The position numbers and the translations under genes are program-made. Positions 1-10,262 of a stretch of DNA of 64,000 nt are shown here, in pieces. This stretch comes from Gonocerus acuteangulatus (Eukaryota; Arthropoda; Insecta; Hemiptera; Coreidae). The stretch spans positions 15,846,538-15,910,537 of the forward strand of contig OX328123.1 in the NCBI GenBank assembly GCA_946811695.1, given 5' to 3'. The notes under the pieces were generated by a model. It worked only from the letters and a program-made list of their open reading frames with translations, was not told the DNA's origin and searched no databases. Each line of letters begins with the position of its first letter. Position 1 is the stretch's first letter.

Positions 1-420
1 GGTTGCACTCATGACGGAATGTAGTATTCCCCCATCAAACGATTGAACGAGTTCGTTAACCAACAAAATCGGTCCATTCGAAGGGGGGGGGGGGGGGGGG
101 GGTTACACCGGAGCCAAAGTAGTTATTTGTCAATACCAGCCGTAATTCTTGTTATATTTCAACGAAATTCGGTATTCGTTGTGGTCAACTGAAGAGAAAA
201 AGTTGTTGTAAAAATAAACTAAATCGGTTAACCAGAAGGGGGAGGGGGGGGTTTACTCCGTACAGAAATTACTAATTTTATTTTTACCGGTCGTAATTTC
301 TGTTTTATTGTTACGAAACTCTTTATACGTCCTGGGTATCTAATAAGAAAGAAGTGGTGTGAAAATGAACTAAATCGGTCTATTGGAAGGGGGGGGGAAT
401 TGAAGTTTTCCGCCAAACGT
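1..420 (+). repeat. G-tract tandem repeat, about 150-bp units
   Basis: Three diverged units each carry an AAATCGGT-type motif, a run of G, then TTACTCCG and TTTCAACGAAA-like text. G runs sit near 81-102, 238-250 and 388-397, a spacing of about 150-157 bp. The same unit recurs at 25.9-26.3 kb and, inverted, at 21.4-21.7 kb. The first 60 bp (CATGACGGAAT, CGATTGAACGAG) match text flanking the 25.9-kb copy. Noncoding; the ORFs crossing it are low-complexity. Confidence 0.7.
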
Positions 421-519
421 AGGTTCGCGAAACTCTTCAAGATGAATATGTGAACCTTTGTGTATCTAGTACGTAGTGTTGTGCCACGCATACACAAAAC
501 TCTGGAGGATATTAATTAC

Positions 520-720
520 AAAATTAATATTTGTAACAGCTGCTCATGAAAGCAAAAGAGCAGGACAATTTATGTTTTTATTTTATTTATCTATATAGGT
601 TATTTTAAGAGAATTATTCAGGAATTCACTCGACCCTACGCAATTCCGAGGAAAGTGCTTAGTTATGTAGCTCCTGCGTGACGGAGTTTTTATCGGTTTT
701 TTTCTTTTTATTAAAATTTA
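520..720. repeat. Dispersed repeat shared with 47.4-47.6 kb
   Basis: GAGGAAAGTGCTTAGTTATG followed by CAGCTCCTGCGTGACGG-like text is repeated at about 47,405-47,560 in the same order. This includes the preceding TATTTTAAG...AATT stretch. Element class is unknown; no reading frame is conserved between the copies. Confidence 0.55.
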
Positions 721-827
721 ACAATAAAATTATATTCGAGTAAAACACGTTGGTTCCGATGCATTTTTTTATTGTCTCATAGAGCCTTTATAATGAATGA
801 GAAGCCACTTTTAAGTGTGGCAACCTG

Positions 828-874
828 TAGATAGCCCGGCGTTAATAGCCCTAATGTTGATACGCCGTTAAACT

Positions 875-923
<49 letters not shown>

Positions 924-930
924 AGAGAAG
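828..930 (+). mobile_element. SINE fragment (3' part) with long poly-A
   Basis: GGCAACCTGTAGATAGCCC, then a GGCG...CGCC hairpin and a poly-A run of about 45 (877-920). This is the + strand version of the tail of the 5S-headed SINE at 1020-1215, lying back-to-back with it. The 5S head is absent, so the copy is 5'-truncated near 828. Confidence 0.7.
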
Positions 931-1019
931 GCGGATTGAGTAATTTCCGCTTCTGTCTAAGTTGAGATGTTGTTCGATTACGTGTTGACATTTTTGACAT
1001 TTTTTTTTATTTTATTTTT

Positions 1020-1215
1020 TTTTTATTTATTTTTTTTTTTTTTACGGCGCATCTACAACTTGGCCATTAGCGCCGGGCTATCTACAGGTTGCCACCCTTT
1101 TCTAATGCCAACAGCACGTGGTCGGTCACCCATTCAGGTACTGACCACGCCCGACATTGCTTAACTTCGGTGATCTATGGGAACCGGTGCATTCAACGTG
1201 GCTATGGCCGTTGGC
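1020..1215 (-). mobile_element. 5S rRNA-derived SINE
   Basis: Read on the minus strand, 1215 down to 1107 is a 5S rRNA-like head. It starts GCCAACGGCCATA and contains ATCACCGAAGTTAAGCAA, GTCGGGCGTGGT and TGGGTGACCG, and ends CACGTGCTGTTGGC. Compared with ordinary 5S rRNA (about 120 nt) it is about 109 nt and has lost roughly 9-10 nt just after GGGTGACCG. Downstream come GAAAAGGGTGGCAACC, a GGCGC...GCGCC hairpin tail and an A-rich 3' end (T-rich on +, 1020-1041). A possible short target duplication is GTCAAA. The head keeps the internal RNA polymerase III promoter region. It is a SINE and not a 5S gene, because the head is fused to a SINE body and tail. Confidence 0.88.
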
Positions 1216-1224
1216 TTTGACGGA

Positions 1225-1230
<6 letters not shown>

Positions 1231-1286
<56 letters not shown>
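1231..1286 (+). repeat. Poly-A tract, 56 bp
   Basis: Uninterrupted A run immediately upstream (in SINE orientation) of the 5S-SINE insertion. It is probably the tail of an older + strand retroelement, or an expanded homopolymer. Confidence 0.8.
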
Positions 1287-1288
<2 letters not shown>

Positions 1289-1299
1289 AGTTTATTTTT

Positions 1300-1550
1300 A
1301 TTATTAGCTTTCCAGATTACGCTAGGAATAAGTACGGAGCATTTTGTTACTCATAAAAAATATAGTTAAAACATTGGATTTCAATTGGATACTTTTTCAA
1401 TCATATTTATGAATCAGCATCCCATAGAGTAAACATTCGCCTTTGCTATCCTCAAGCACTTCTAGAACTTTGACTTCGTTTTACCAACATACGGAATTCG
1501 TGATTCGCCCTTTCTCTTCCAACGTCCTGCTGATATGATTTCTGCTGGCG
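1300..1550 (-). mobile_element. Fragment of CAGGACCTTGGAAG-TIR element family
   Basis: Minus-strand copy of the family seen complete at 14,106-14,520 and 57,339-57,760. Shared blocks are ATGCTGATTCATAA, the stretch from TCTAGAA to CTTGAGG, and the terminal GATTCGCCCTTTCTCTTCC near 1,502-1,521. The other end is missing. Noncoding. Confidence 0.6.
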
Positions 1551-2409
1551 CTCCAGAGAGTCAAAGCTTGTCGATCATGAGGAGTTGAGTGAACTGGGTT
1601 CGTGGAAGCGCCACTATAGCAGACAAGTTCCAAGAAGAACGACTATAGTAGCCCTTAATTATGAGTTCATCACACCTAGCTCTATTGTAGGCACTTGAGG
1701 CTCCAGGCACTTACATTGGGGATTAAAGCGTAGGCACCTGTTTGTCTCATCTACGCCTAGAATGCATTCTTCAATCTCACGGAGAATTGACTAGATGCAA
1801 ATCCTCTCTTTTGATGTGCCGCCAAACATCAACGGCAAAAGAAGAAGAATGAAAGTCCGAGTGGCAGGAACTGCGTCATCTTAAAAGATTAAACTATAAA
1901 CATTTAATGTTTTGCCTTAATCTTTGTTTAAAAATGTAAAATTAAATTTCAAAGCAAAACGAAATTTTAGGCGCCACAAGAAGAAATTGACAGTATCCTC
2001 AACGCAAACTTCTCCATTTAAGCGTCGACTTCTCCGAATGGGATCGCTCTAACAGAATTCACATAAGAACCGATTTTTTAGAAAATGCAATAAGCTTTCG
2101 AATAGATGCTTTACGTTTACTATGTTTTCCCAACCGGTTTCGACATAAATAATAAGAAGAAACTATGATATAAAAAGTTTGTTTGTGTTTGTAGTTAAGG
2201 AAGTATTGTGGAAAAATATGTTATTAGCAGATAAAAAAAGTTTGGGGATTTTCGCATATTTTCTTAAATATCTAAACAATTGTTCAGAAATCGTGGTAAA
2301 AGGAAACAACATTCGAAAACTTACTAAATTTACTACAGAAAGTCCGATTCGCAGGAACTGCGCCATCTTAACGCGGTTACGTACATCTCGAAGAAACGGA
2401 ATAGATTAG

Positions 2410-2449
2410 CAACCATAGCAGTAGTAACGGTGCATCTACTGCTATGGTT
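2410..2449. other. Perfect 14-bp stem hairpin
   Basis: AACCATAGCAGTAG (2410-2423) is repeated inverted as CTACTGCTATGGTT (2436-2449) around a 12-nt loop. It lies directly beside the target site of the small SINE at 2460-2509. Function unknown. Confidence 0.6.
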
Positions 2450-2459
2450 ATTGGTTCTT

Positions 2460-2509
2460 TTTTTTTTTTCTTTTAACGGCGCATCTACATCTTGGTCATT
2501 AGCGCCGGG
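2460..2509 (-). mobile_element. Ultra-short SINE tail with 12-bp target duplication
   Basis: Only about 35 bp of body (2475-2509) plus a T-rich tail is present: the GGCGC...GCGCC hairpin of the SINE 3' end. It is flanked by direct repeats TTATTGGTTCTT at 2448-2459 and 2510-2521. The duplications show it inserted as an independent, extremely 5'-truncated copy. Confidence 0.8.
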
Positions 2510-2624
2510 TTATTGGTTCTTGTTTTTCTTTTAGTTGCTTTTAGCAGTAATATTAATTTGCCACTGGAACAATATACGTAAATATACGTGATTGTTTGTC
2601 TGAGATCTTTCGGAGCGGAAATCG

Positions 2625-2852
2625 AAGTGAGCGGAGTGAGAAAGAGAGTGAGAAAGGGAGGGAGGGAAGGAGGGAGGGAGGGAGGGAGGAAGGGACGGAG
2701 GGAGAGAGGGAGAGAGAGAGACGGTGACGAGTGATAGAGAGAGAGAGGAGGATGAGAATGTGTGTGTATGTGTGTTTGTGAGAGAGGGGGGGGGGGCGAG
2801 AGTGTTAGAAAGAGAGAGAGAAAGAGAGACGGCGACGAGACTGACTGAGAAG

Positions 2853-2928
<76 letters not shown>

Positions 2929-2960
2929 GGGAGAGGGAGAGAGAGACACAGCGTCGGGAA
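2625..2960. repeat. GA-rich low-complexity region with (GT)n
   Basis: Long purine-rich stretch of GAGA and GGGA repeats, with (GT)n at about 2854-2886 followed by (GA)n to about 2925. The ORFs here, rich in Ser-Leu or Arg-Glu, are translations of the microsatellites. Confidence 0.9.
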
Positions 2961-3106
2961 AAACAAGGAATGAAAGGGAAATAAAAGGAAGGAGAAAAAA
3001 AAAAAGTTTATTTGGACCAATACAAACGTATTATTCACAACAAACATAATTTTTGTCTTGTTTTTTTTTTTCAGGTTAAATTTATAGTTTTAAAATATCC
3101 TCGTAA

Positions 3107-3137
<31 letters not shown>

Positions 3138-3361
3138 GTCCCACCAGATAAAAGAGTGCACTGCTGGATTCTGGAAGTGTTTGATGGTATCTTCGCACTA
3201 GCTTTTCCATGTGAGTAAAAAATGGACCAACCTCCAATTCTCTGTGGATCTGGCTGTTCCTTACGAACCAAGGAGCATTGGACACTATTCGGAGGATGCT
3301 GTTTTGAAAAGTTTGTAGACGTTTTAAATGTATGTTGCTGACATCAAACCAGACTGGGCCT
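3138..3361 (-). pseudogene. LINE reverse transcriptase fragment (Jockey-like)
   Basis: The minus strand reads GPVWFDVSNIHLKRLQTFQN, then SILRIVSNAPWFVRNSQIH and RELEVGPF. This matches the region after the RT palm in Jockey-type LINEs, where a Q(N/T)..LR.I.NAPW(Y/F)V.N..IH.(D/E)L pattern is typical. A stop sits just upstream of GPVWF, and the frame ends in a poly-T (poly-A on minus) at 3112-3137. The copy is therefore 5'-truncated and its domain ends abruptly. Inactive. Confidence 0.7.
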
Positions 3362-3879
3362 TAAGTTAGTATGGGTAGTACTGCCTATTTGTCTTGTAGT
3401 ATACTACAGGTGTATTTTAGGGTAGTTTTTCTATTTATCAACTAAAAGGAAGCAGAATATATAGGATAGTAGGATAAAGGAAAAGATTGTGGCTAGATGA
3501 GCAGGTATATCCCACCTCCCTCTCAATTCCCTGTAAGAGCTGTACGGTAGAAAGAAGGGAAAGAGAGAGATTGAGCGTCGGCATGGCAACAGGCGGGGGT
3601 GGCACTATTTCAAGAGCCAGATCTATAAATACAGAACATTGCCCTAGGTCAACGCTGCACCGCCCTCTATGACCTCCACTAGTTCTCCACTACTCAATCA
3701 ACTCTTTACATTTTTTTTAATGATAGTAACAATGGATGCAAAGAGTATTTATTGATACTCCAATGTGATGCTATTCCTTTAAACCTATTAGATCACCAAA
3801 CAATGCTCTCTGTTTGTTTAAAGTTTAACACCCTATAAAATCAAAAGATTTATTTATTTAATTGTTGTAGATTTTTAAA

Positions 3880-4010
3880 TTTTTGGGTTTGGGCGAAGAT
3901 AACCTGTTTATTCTCGGAAAAGCCCATATTTTGGACGTTTCGGAATGCTCTTTGGGAGCCTTCTTCAGCTAAAAAGTAAATATAAGAAATTAAGGGTGGA
4001 ATAATCAAAA
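3880..4010 (-). mobile_element. Penelope-type terminal repeat with degenerate hammerhead-like motif
   Basis: On the minus strand GCTGAAGAAGGCTCCC...GGGA-type stem text leads to CCGAAACGTCC (about 3934-3970). The order CTGA-GA, stem, GAAACGTC is that of the minimal hammerhead ribozymes of Penelope-like elements, but the core CTGATGA is changed to CTGAAGA. No Penelope reverse transcriptase lies nearby. Confidence 0.4.
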
Positions 4011-4131
4011 CAGTAAGGACCTGGCCTACACCTAATTTTTGAATGTGTTGCTACTCACTGAAATTAAATGTTTGTTTAACAGGCTGGACATTTCCACAGG
4101 GGTGACATTGGTATCAAACCCTGATAGTCTC

Positions 4132-4813
4132 CAGTGTTGGGCAAAACTAACGTTAGTTTTAACTAAACCAACGTTAATTTATTCTAACTAAAAATATACT
4201 CACGTTATATTATTATGTACTTCAGTTTTAGTTTAGTTTTAGATTTGTAAAATTATTAATCATCTGTTGGAGAATTTTCATAATAAATAGTTGTTTTTAA
4301 TTTTAGTAACCGTTTCAAGCAAAAGTGACTTTAATTTATGATTTTAGCTTAGTTTTAGTTTTTAATTCACTAATTAGTTTATTGCATGCTATGATTCAGA
4401 ACAAGGGTAAAAAAATAGGTATTTATGTATTTTTATTTAAATAAATAGTATTTATTTATGAACTATAATGGTGAAAAAATGAGGTTACAACTTACAACTG
4501 CAACTTCAGCCTATATTAAACAAAATGAAAACAAGGTCTATTAGTTTTAATAATTTACTTAATTATCGAAATAGCATATGATTTACAATAATTCGCGTTA
4601 TTTTTGTAAAACTAAACTAAAATAAAGCTTTAATTCAGCTTTTAATCAATTTCCAATTATTTAGTTTTAGTTCAGTCAATATCCATTAGTTAATTTAATT
4701 TTAGTTTTTTTTGTTTTTTTTTTAGGCTGCAATTTTGTGTTTAGATTTAGTTTGTTCTAAAAAGTGAATGTAGTTTTAATTTTAGTTTTTGTTATTATTT
4801 TTGCTCAACATTG
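4132..4813. mobile_element. hAT-type MITE, 682 bp, with TSD
   Basis: Terminal inverted repeats start CAGTGTTGGGCAAAA and end TTTTGCTCAACATTG. They are flanked by 8-bp direct repeats ATAGTCTC (4124-4131) and ACAGTCTC (4814-4821), 7 of 8 matching. The inside is built from TTTAGTTTTAGTTTT-like motifs in opposite orientations. CA...TG ends with an 8-bp duplication are typical of hAT. No transposase. Confidence 0.85.
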
Positions 4814-5145
4814 ACAGTCTCTATCTAAGCCATGTCATCGGACAACGATATTTTTTTTTCGTTGGGAGGATGTGGAACTTCAAATTGTACAAAACAGTAA
4901 AATGGTATTTCAGGAATGTTGGATTTCATAGAATATCTTAAAACTCTCTCAAGAAGTTTTGTTTCTTTCAATAAGGCCTTGAGTAAATTTTAATTATTAA
5001 GTTTTTACATGGGATATTTAAAACTTTTAGGCTTATAAAATAACATTCACAAAAATCCAATAGAATAATCCAATGGAATTTTCATTGGCTCTCTCATAGA
5101 TTTTGTTTGTATGTGCTTGACCTAAATCCACCTGTTGCTTGGGCC

Positions 5146-6107
5146 CAGAGATGGGCATAATTTTATTTATGAATAAAAATACGAATTTATTCGTACTTCA
5201 TATATTTGTAAATACAAATATAAATAAATTCGTATTCATAAGTGTGAATACGAATTTATTTTTATTCACGTATATAAAATATAAAAATACAAATAAAATT
5301 TTATTCGCAAATTTTCCAAATAAATTCATAAAAAAATTGTAAATAATCACAAAAAATGTGAAAATTCACAAATAATCAAGTGATTACAAACAAATTCATA
5401 TTAAAATATATGAATAAAAATGTATTCACACTATAATTTATGCATACAAATTTATTCACAAAAAAATTTGCAAATAAATTATGAAGTTATTCGAATTAAC
5501 GATCAGATGATTACAATTTTTTTTTCATGGCGCTTAACGTCTAGGTTATTAGTGCCAAGATTCAATTTTTTTTTCCTTTTTTTTACCACGAGCCCGCCGC
5601 GGCATCACCAACCACGCGGACACAGTTTGCCGTCTGTAGCTCTGGCGGTCCATAAATGAACTGAATCTAGGCGCTGATAGCCTAGACATTAAGCGCCTTT
5701 ATAAATAAAAAAAAAAATCACCTTCAATAACTTTCGTAATATCTTAATACGAATAAATTCATAATTTATTTGCGAATTTTATTGTGAATAAATTTGTATT
5801 CACAAATTATAATGTGAATAAATTTTTATTCATATATTTTAATGTGATTTTTTTTGTAATCACTTGATCTTTTGTGAATATTCACATTTTTTGTGATTAT
5901 TTACAATTTTTTCTGTGAATTTATTTGTATTCGCAGGAAAATTTGTGAATAAAATTTTATTTTTATTTTTATATTTAATAAACGTGAATACAAATCAATT
6001 CGTATTCACACTTATGAATAAGAATTTATTTATATTCGTATTTGCAAATATATGAAGTACGAATAAATTCGCATTTTTAGTTATAAATAAAATTATGCCC
6101 ATCTCTG
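5146..6107. mobile_element. Foldback hAT-type element, 962 bp
   Basis: Starts CAGAGATGGGCATAA and ends TTATGCCCATCTCTG, with a perfect 8-bp duplication CTTGGGCC at 5138-5145 and 6108-6115. Each arm is about 360 bp, and the two arms are nearly perfect inverted repeats made of GAATAAATTCGTATT-like motifs. SINE sequence occupies the centre. It is inserted in a LINE remnant. No transposase. Confidence 0.92.
5520..5715 (+). mobile_element. SINE pair (head-to-head) in centre of foldback element
   Basis: An inverted pair of SINE tails: GGCGCTTAACGTCTAGG (minus-oriented, from 5530) and CCTAGACATTAAGCGCC (+, to 5694). A + strand body between them starts near 5585 (CCACGAGCCCGCCGCGG) and ends in poly-A (about 5701-5714). 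The tails carry the same GGCGC...GCGCC hairpin as the 5S SINE, but the body does not resemble 5S or a clear tRNA. Confidence 0.65.
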
Positions 6108-6811
6108 CTTGGGCCTATCCCCTTGTTATGTATTTGGACTGGCCGATGAGTATGCTGCACTTCCGTAATCAAGGATTGATCTGTTGTACGCTCAGTATAA
6201 TGAATTTCTCAACACTCCACTTCTCGTTGGCTAAGGTCCTCAATACATTCAATTTTTTTTTTTTTTTTTTCGTTTATCGAGGATCTTTTCCAAATGGTAT
6301 AGCCACTTACGTTTCATGTAAAATCAACAAACGTTTGTCTCTTGTTTTTTTTTTTTAAATTTCCATTTCTTCTTTTTTGAACCGAGGATTATATTTTACT
6401 AGTTTTAAAGGAAGAGTGTAAGATCTGTAAGTCAGTTTCTTCCCCAGTTTTTAAACACCAGCAAACATCCTGATATTCTTTGAGGTTTGTAATCAGATAA
6501 AGCATTTATGGCAATATTCAAAAGCGAAATATTCAGAACACCTCCTTGCGGCATACAAAAAAATGGAGCCTATCCTAAATTACATACATTTTAGTGAAAT
6601 TCAATTTATTTGGGAATTTGTGACGAAGGGACTGTTAATCCCTGCATGTGTGGTCCCCTTTAGAATAAAGTGGTACAAAAGAGAAAAATATGTACTTTTT
6701 TTTTTTACCTACGCCACATATATAAAAAAAAGTGAATATACTTAATTGGTCAGAAATACGTGGAAAAAATAAAAGGTTTCTAGCAATATCTCTCTTTTAT
6801 AATGGAGTTAA

Positions 6812-7613
6812 AACTAGCCACCTCCATAGGCTAACTAGCCACCTCCATAGGCTAACTAGCCACCTCCATAGGCTAACTAGCCACCTCCATAGGCTAACTA
6901 GCCACCTCCATAGGCTAACTAGCCACCTCCATAGGCTAACTAGCCACCTCCATAGGCTAACTAGCCACCTCCATAGGCTAACTAGCCACCTCCATAGGCT
7001 AACTAGCCACCTCCATAGGCTAACTAGCCACCTCCATAGGCTAACTAGCCACCTCCATAGGCTAACTAGCCACCTCCATAGGCTAACTAGCCACCTCCAT
7101 AGGCTAACTAGCCACCTCCATAGGCTAACTAGCCACCTCCATAGGCTAACTAGCCACCTCCATAGGCTAACTAGCCACCTCCATAGGCTAACTAGCCACC
7201 TCCATAGGCTAACTAGCCACCTCCATAGGCTAACTAGCCACCTCCATAGGCTAACTAGCCACCTCCATAGGCTAACTAGCCACCTCCATAGGCTAACTAG
7301 CCACCTCCATAGGCTAACTAGCCACCTCCATAGGCTAACTAGCCACCTCCATAGGCTAACTAGCCACCTCCATAGGCTAACTAGCCACCTCCATAGGCTA
7401 ACTAGCCACCTCCATAGGCTAACTAGCCACCTCCATAGGCTAACTAGCCACCTCCATAGGCTAACTAGCCACCTCCATAGGCTAACTAGCCACCTCCCTA
7501 GGCTAACTAGCCACCTCCATAGGCTAACTAGCCACCTCCATAGGCTAACTAGCCACCTCCATAGGCTAACTAGCCACCTCCCTAGGCTAACTAGCCACCT
7601 CCATAGGCTAACT
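6812..7613 (+). repeat. 21-bp minisatellite, about 38 copies
   Basis: Unit AACTAGCCACCTCCATAGGC plus T, repeated about 38 times with almost no divergence. The only variants I see are two units near the right end with CCCTAGG in place of CCATAGG. Because 21 is a multiple of 3, one + frame stays open and reads a seven-residue TSHLHRL repeat within the 300-codon ORF 6732-7634. There is no start context, neighbouring exon or similar coding family to suggest that it is translated. The near identity points to recent expansion. Confidence 0.95.
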
Positions 7614-8133
7614 TTTTTTTATGTATATATTTAGAGGTACAGCTATTTAATAATTAATTAATTTCTGCCCAAATCGTAAGGAATGACATTATTTACTCTA
7701 GAAATAGGCTACATTGTATAGTGAGCTGGTCTAAATGTACAATAATAAAATTTGAATTTGTTAAGGTGTCATGATAACCATTTAATTAATATTCTCTTAA
7801 TTTTTTTACGTACAGATACGGTTAGGGGAACGGGCCTTTAAAATTAGAAAAATGATAGATTTATTCCACGAGTTAGGGAAGAGACCTTCTTCGAACACTT
7901 CATTAAATGCATTCAAAAGAAGCAGAGTCGAAGGTGGTATTTCAACATGTCGTATGTAACCCTGTCCACTTTGTGAGAAATTGAACCTACATAAAACTTC
8001 ATGCTCTTAAATCTTTAATTAATGATTTATTGTGATAATTTTGTTACCTTACATAGAGATATTGTTGGCTTTATTTAAATATTAATTCTATGTTCTTAAT
8101 TTGGCAATAGGCGATGAATGTGTTAGGGGAAGG

Positions 8134-8231
8134 TTCGTGTCAGTAAAAAATAAAAAAAAAAAAGAAACAATACATTGAAGAAATTGGATAAAGGAAACAA
8201 TGAATTAAAAAAAAAAATATCCTGACACGAA
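8134..8231. repeat. Short inverted repeat (possible small MITE)
   Basis: TTCGTGTCAG at 8134-8143 and CTGACACGAA at 8222-8231 enclose an A-rich 78-bp interior with a repeated GAAACAAT motif. No target duplication is evident. Confidence 0.35.
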
Positions 8232-8753
8232 TGCTACTTAATCAAAGCTTATGTCAACCCAAGGGCATGGAATGCATATTTGTGTGACAAGTTTTCAGGG
8301 TAGTTCGCTTACGACCGCGAGGTTTTTAGCCCCAAATTTTTCAAAACAAAACCAAACCTCATCCGGATTTTAAACTAACAAAAAATAATCACTCTTTATT
8401 GACTGTTCAAATTTTTTCAATGCTGTATGACCTTCCGAGGTAATATGGTCTAAATCAGGCATGCCCAACTCTCCTCCCATGAGCTTTTTAATTGCCTTTA
8501 ATTTAACTTTCAAACCGTCTATATTACTTTAGACATTTGGATTATAGACGATTGAACCGAAAAATCTTATTTTGACCCACCCCCACTTTTCCCCATGGAA
8601 TTGCTTCCGAACTAATTTATTCTTCGAAGTAATAAGGGAATTAACTTTTGGTCATCGGTCCTTAATTTTATTTTCGTCTGACAGTGTAATAATTACACTG
8701 CTGTTCTTATTTTCTTACAATGCGGTTAGTCTTTGCTCATTTTCCTTTTTCCA

Positions 8754-9906
8754 TCTACTATATATTTGTCAAATACCACTCACTCACTCACTCACTCATC
8801 TATCAACGCCCAGCCCAAACCGCTCGACAGACAATTTGGAAATTTTGCATGGACACTCCCTATATAACGTAGGCGCTCGCTAAGAAAGGATTTTTTGATA
8901 TTCGTATTTTTAAGCATTTTTAAGGGGCTTTAAAGTTTGAGTTGGTTAGAGAAGGCAAGCCTAGGCAGCCTGCGTTGCTAGGAGGATAAAGAACAGCTGT
9001 TACCTTACATTATCTATCTCATAGTTTTATTTCTAATTGAGGTTAATTTCAACTATGATGGCAGACCTTGAATTACTAGAAATTAACTGTCCCTCATAGA
9101 GTTTTAATTGCGTTTCTTTTCTGCCTGTCCCCGTCAGATAGGCTTGCCATATTTTTGGAGAGTTAAACCGAGACACATTAATATGGGATGGGCATACCAG
9201 GGGGGGGGGATAAAAAGAGTACAAATTATAAGCAAAATGGTTGGTGAGTTTTAAGCCTAGCAACTAACAGGAAGGGGGAATCCTAAACTGTTAGTCTACC
9301 CAAACCTTAAAAATAAGAACGGAACTTTTTTTGCTACTTGATTTTCTTTAAAAAATCTCTCAGCCAAATAGTAGTGTCTGGCAGCGCTGTGCAGGTAGTT
9401 CCAGCGTTTTACAGTTAGATTACTTCTCATTTCTTTGACACTGTGAGCAGTAGTAAAAATGTTAATTGTAGAAAAGTAACCGATTTAAAAAAGATTCTTA
9501 TAAACATGAATTCATTACTTTTTACATCTTACAGCCTTTTCCGGGACATTGATAAAACTTGGCGGGACACCGAAACGATTGCAAAATACCGGGACAGTCC
9601 CGGTCAAACCGTGATGTATGGCATATCCTTAGGTTTTCCAGGCGAGGTAATAATATCCGGAACCCTTGCACAGCCTCCTCGCCTATAACCTTGGTAATAC
9701 TCGTAAATATATTGGGTGTTACCATATGACTTATTGGAAACATAAACTTTTAAATTTTAACGCCCATTGAATAAAATATAGTATGACGGGAACCTTGCTG
9801 TAATAAACTGCACAGAATTGTATAGTAGCGTAATTTTAATGAAACATTATTTAACGCAATAAAATAACTACTTATCTGCCGTGACGAAGCACGGGTATTC
9901 AGCTAG
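8754..9906 (+). mobile_element. Non-autonomous Helitron (family A), 1.15 kb
   Basis: Begins TCTACTATATATTTGTC after an A. It ends with the hairpin CCGTG-ACGAAG-CACGG, GTATTCAG and CTAG, followed by T. Insertion between A and T, a 5' TC, and a 3' hairpin followed by CTAG are the Helitron hallmarks. Two relatives lie at 36,698-37,522 and, inverted, 42,857-43,662; all three share CAGCCCAAACC and GACAG near the 5' end. No Rep or helicase coding. A poly-G tract lies at 9200-9209. Confidence 0.88.
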
Positions 9907-10128
9907 TTTGAAATACAAACTTTAAAAATCAAAATCAATTTAGTGGAAACATTCTGTAACGCAAGTATACTTGATGATAAAAATACTTGTTTTTGTTCTT
10001 ATATGTGCAGGCCATTTCATTTTTGTAAATTTGTAGTTTGCTCAGTAATCGATATGAGTTGGGCATCTCTGGTACCTGATATCAGATAATGTCCCAGATT
10101 ATATTTTTATTTTACAAGGCAGGAATTG

Positions 10129-10262
10129 TCGGGGTTCGGTCACTGCTACTTAATAAAACTACATTTTATCATAAAAATTGTTTTATTGTGCCGACGTTTC
10201 GGCTTGAACTTCAAGCCTTCATCAGGGCGATGGGAAGGTTGAGAACTATACCTCACCGATGT
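10129..10262 (-). mobile_element. Penelope-type terminal repeat with hammerhead motif
   Basis: The same text occurs at 44,985-45,120 (GGGGTTC, AACACATTTTAT-like block, ACGTTTCGGCTTG, then CTTC.TCAGGGC). On the minus strand this copy carries the intact hammerhead core described in the next entry. No reverse transcriptase ORF adjoins, so it is a solo or truncated copy. Confidence 0.6.
10189..10229 (-). ncRNA. Minimal hammerhead ribozyme motif
   Basis: The minus strand reads GCC, CTGATGA, a stem GGCTTGA-AGT-TCAAGCC (7 bp, 3-nt loop), GAAAC, GTC, GGC. CUGAUGA, GAAA and the cleavage triplet GUC are all in the order of a type I hammerhead. Helix III is reduced to ACGU with no loop, as reported for the Penelope-like-element hammerheads thought to work as dimers. 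Helix I is short (GCC with GGC). Activity is not shown here. Confidence 0.6.

Larger units (their letters stand above)
4880..6560 (-). pseudogene. LINE reverse transcriptase remnant split by hAT element
   Basis: On the minus strand, three short stretches in RT order survive. MPQGGVLNISLLNIAINAL (about 6,495-6,555) is the PQG.VLSP.LFN palm motif. AYNRSILDYGSAAYSSASPN (about 6,125-6,190) is the RSILDYG block. Beyond the hAT insertion, QATGGFRSS (about 5,110-5,140) resembles the LR.ATGAFRSSP block. The two halves meet exactly across the 8-bp target duplication of the 5146-6107 element. Many stops and a T-rich interruption (6250-6360) show it is dead. Confidence 0.6.

Noticed and set aside
1107..1215. 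A 5S rRNA gene
   Set aside because: The 5S-like part is about 109 nt with an internal deletion, is fused to a SINE body and A-tail, and no tandem 5S cluster is present.
2485..3049. Ser/Leu- and Arg/Glu-rich proteins on both strands
   Set aside because: Translations of GA and GT microsatellites.
6812..7613. A CRISPR array
   Set aside because: Head-to-tail repeats without spacers in animal DNA.
6732..7634. A 300-residue repeat protein
   Set aside because: The frame is open only because the 21-bp unit is a multiple of three; there is no credible start context, splice site or homologous domain.
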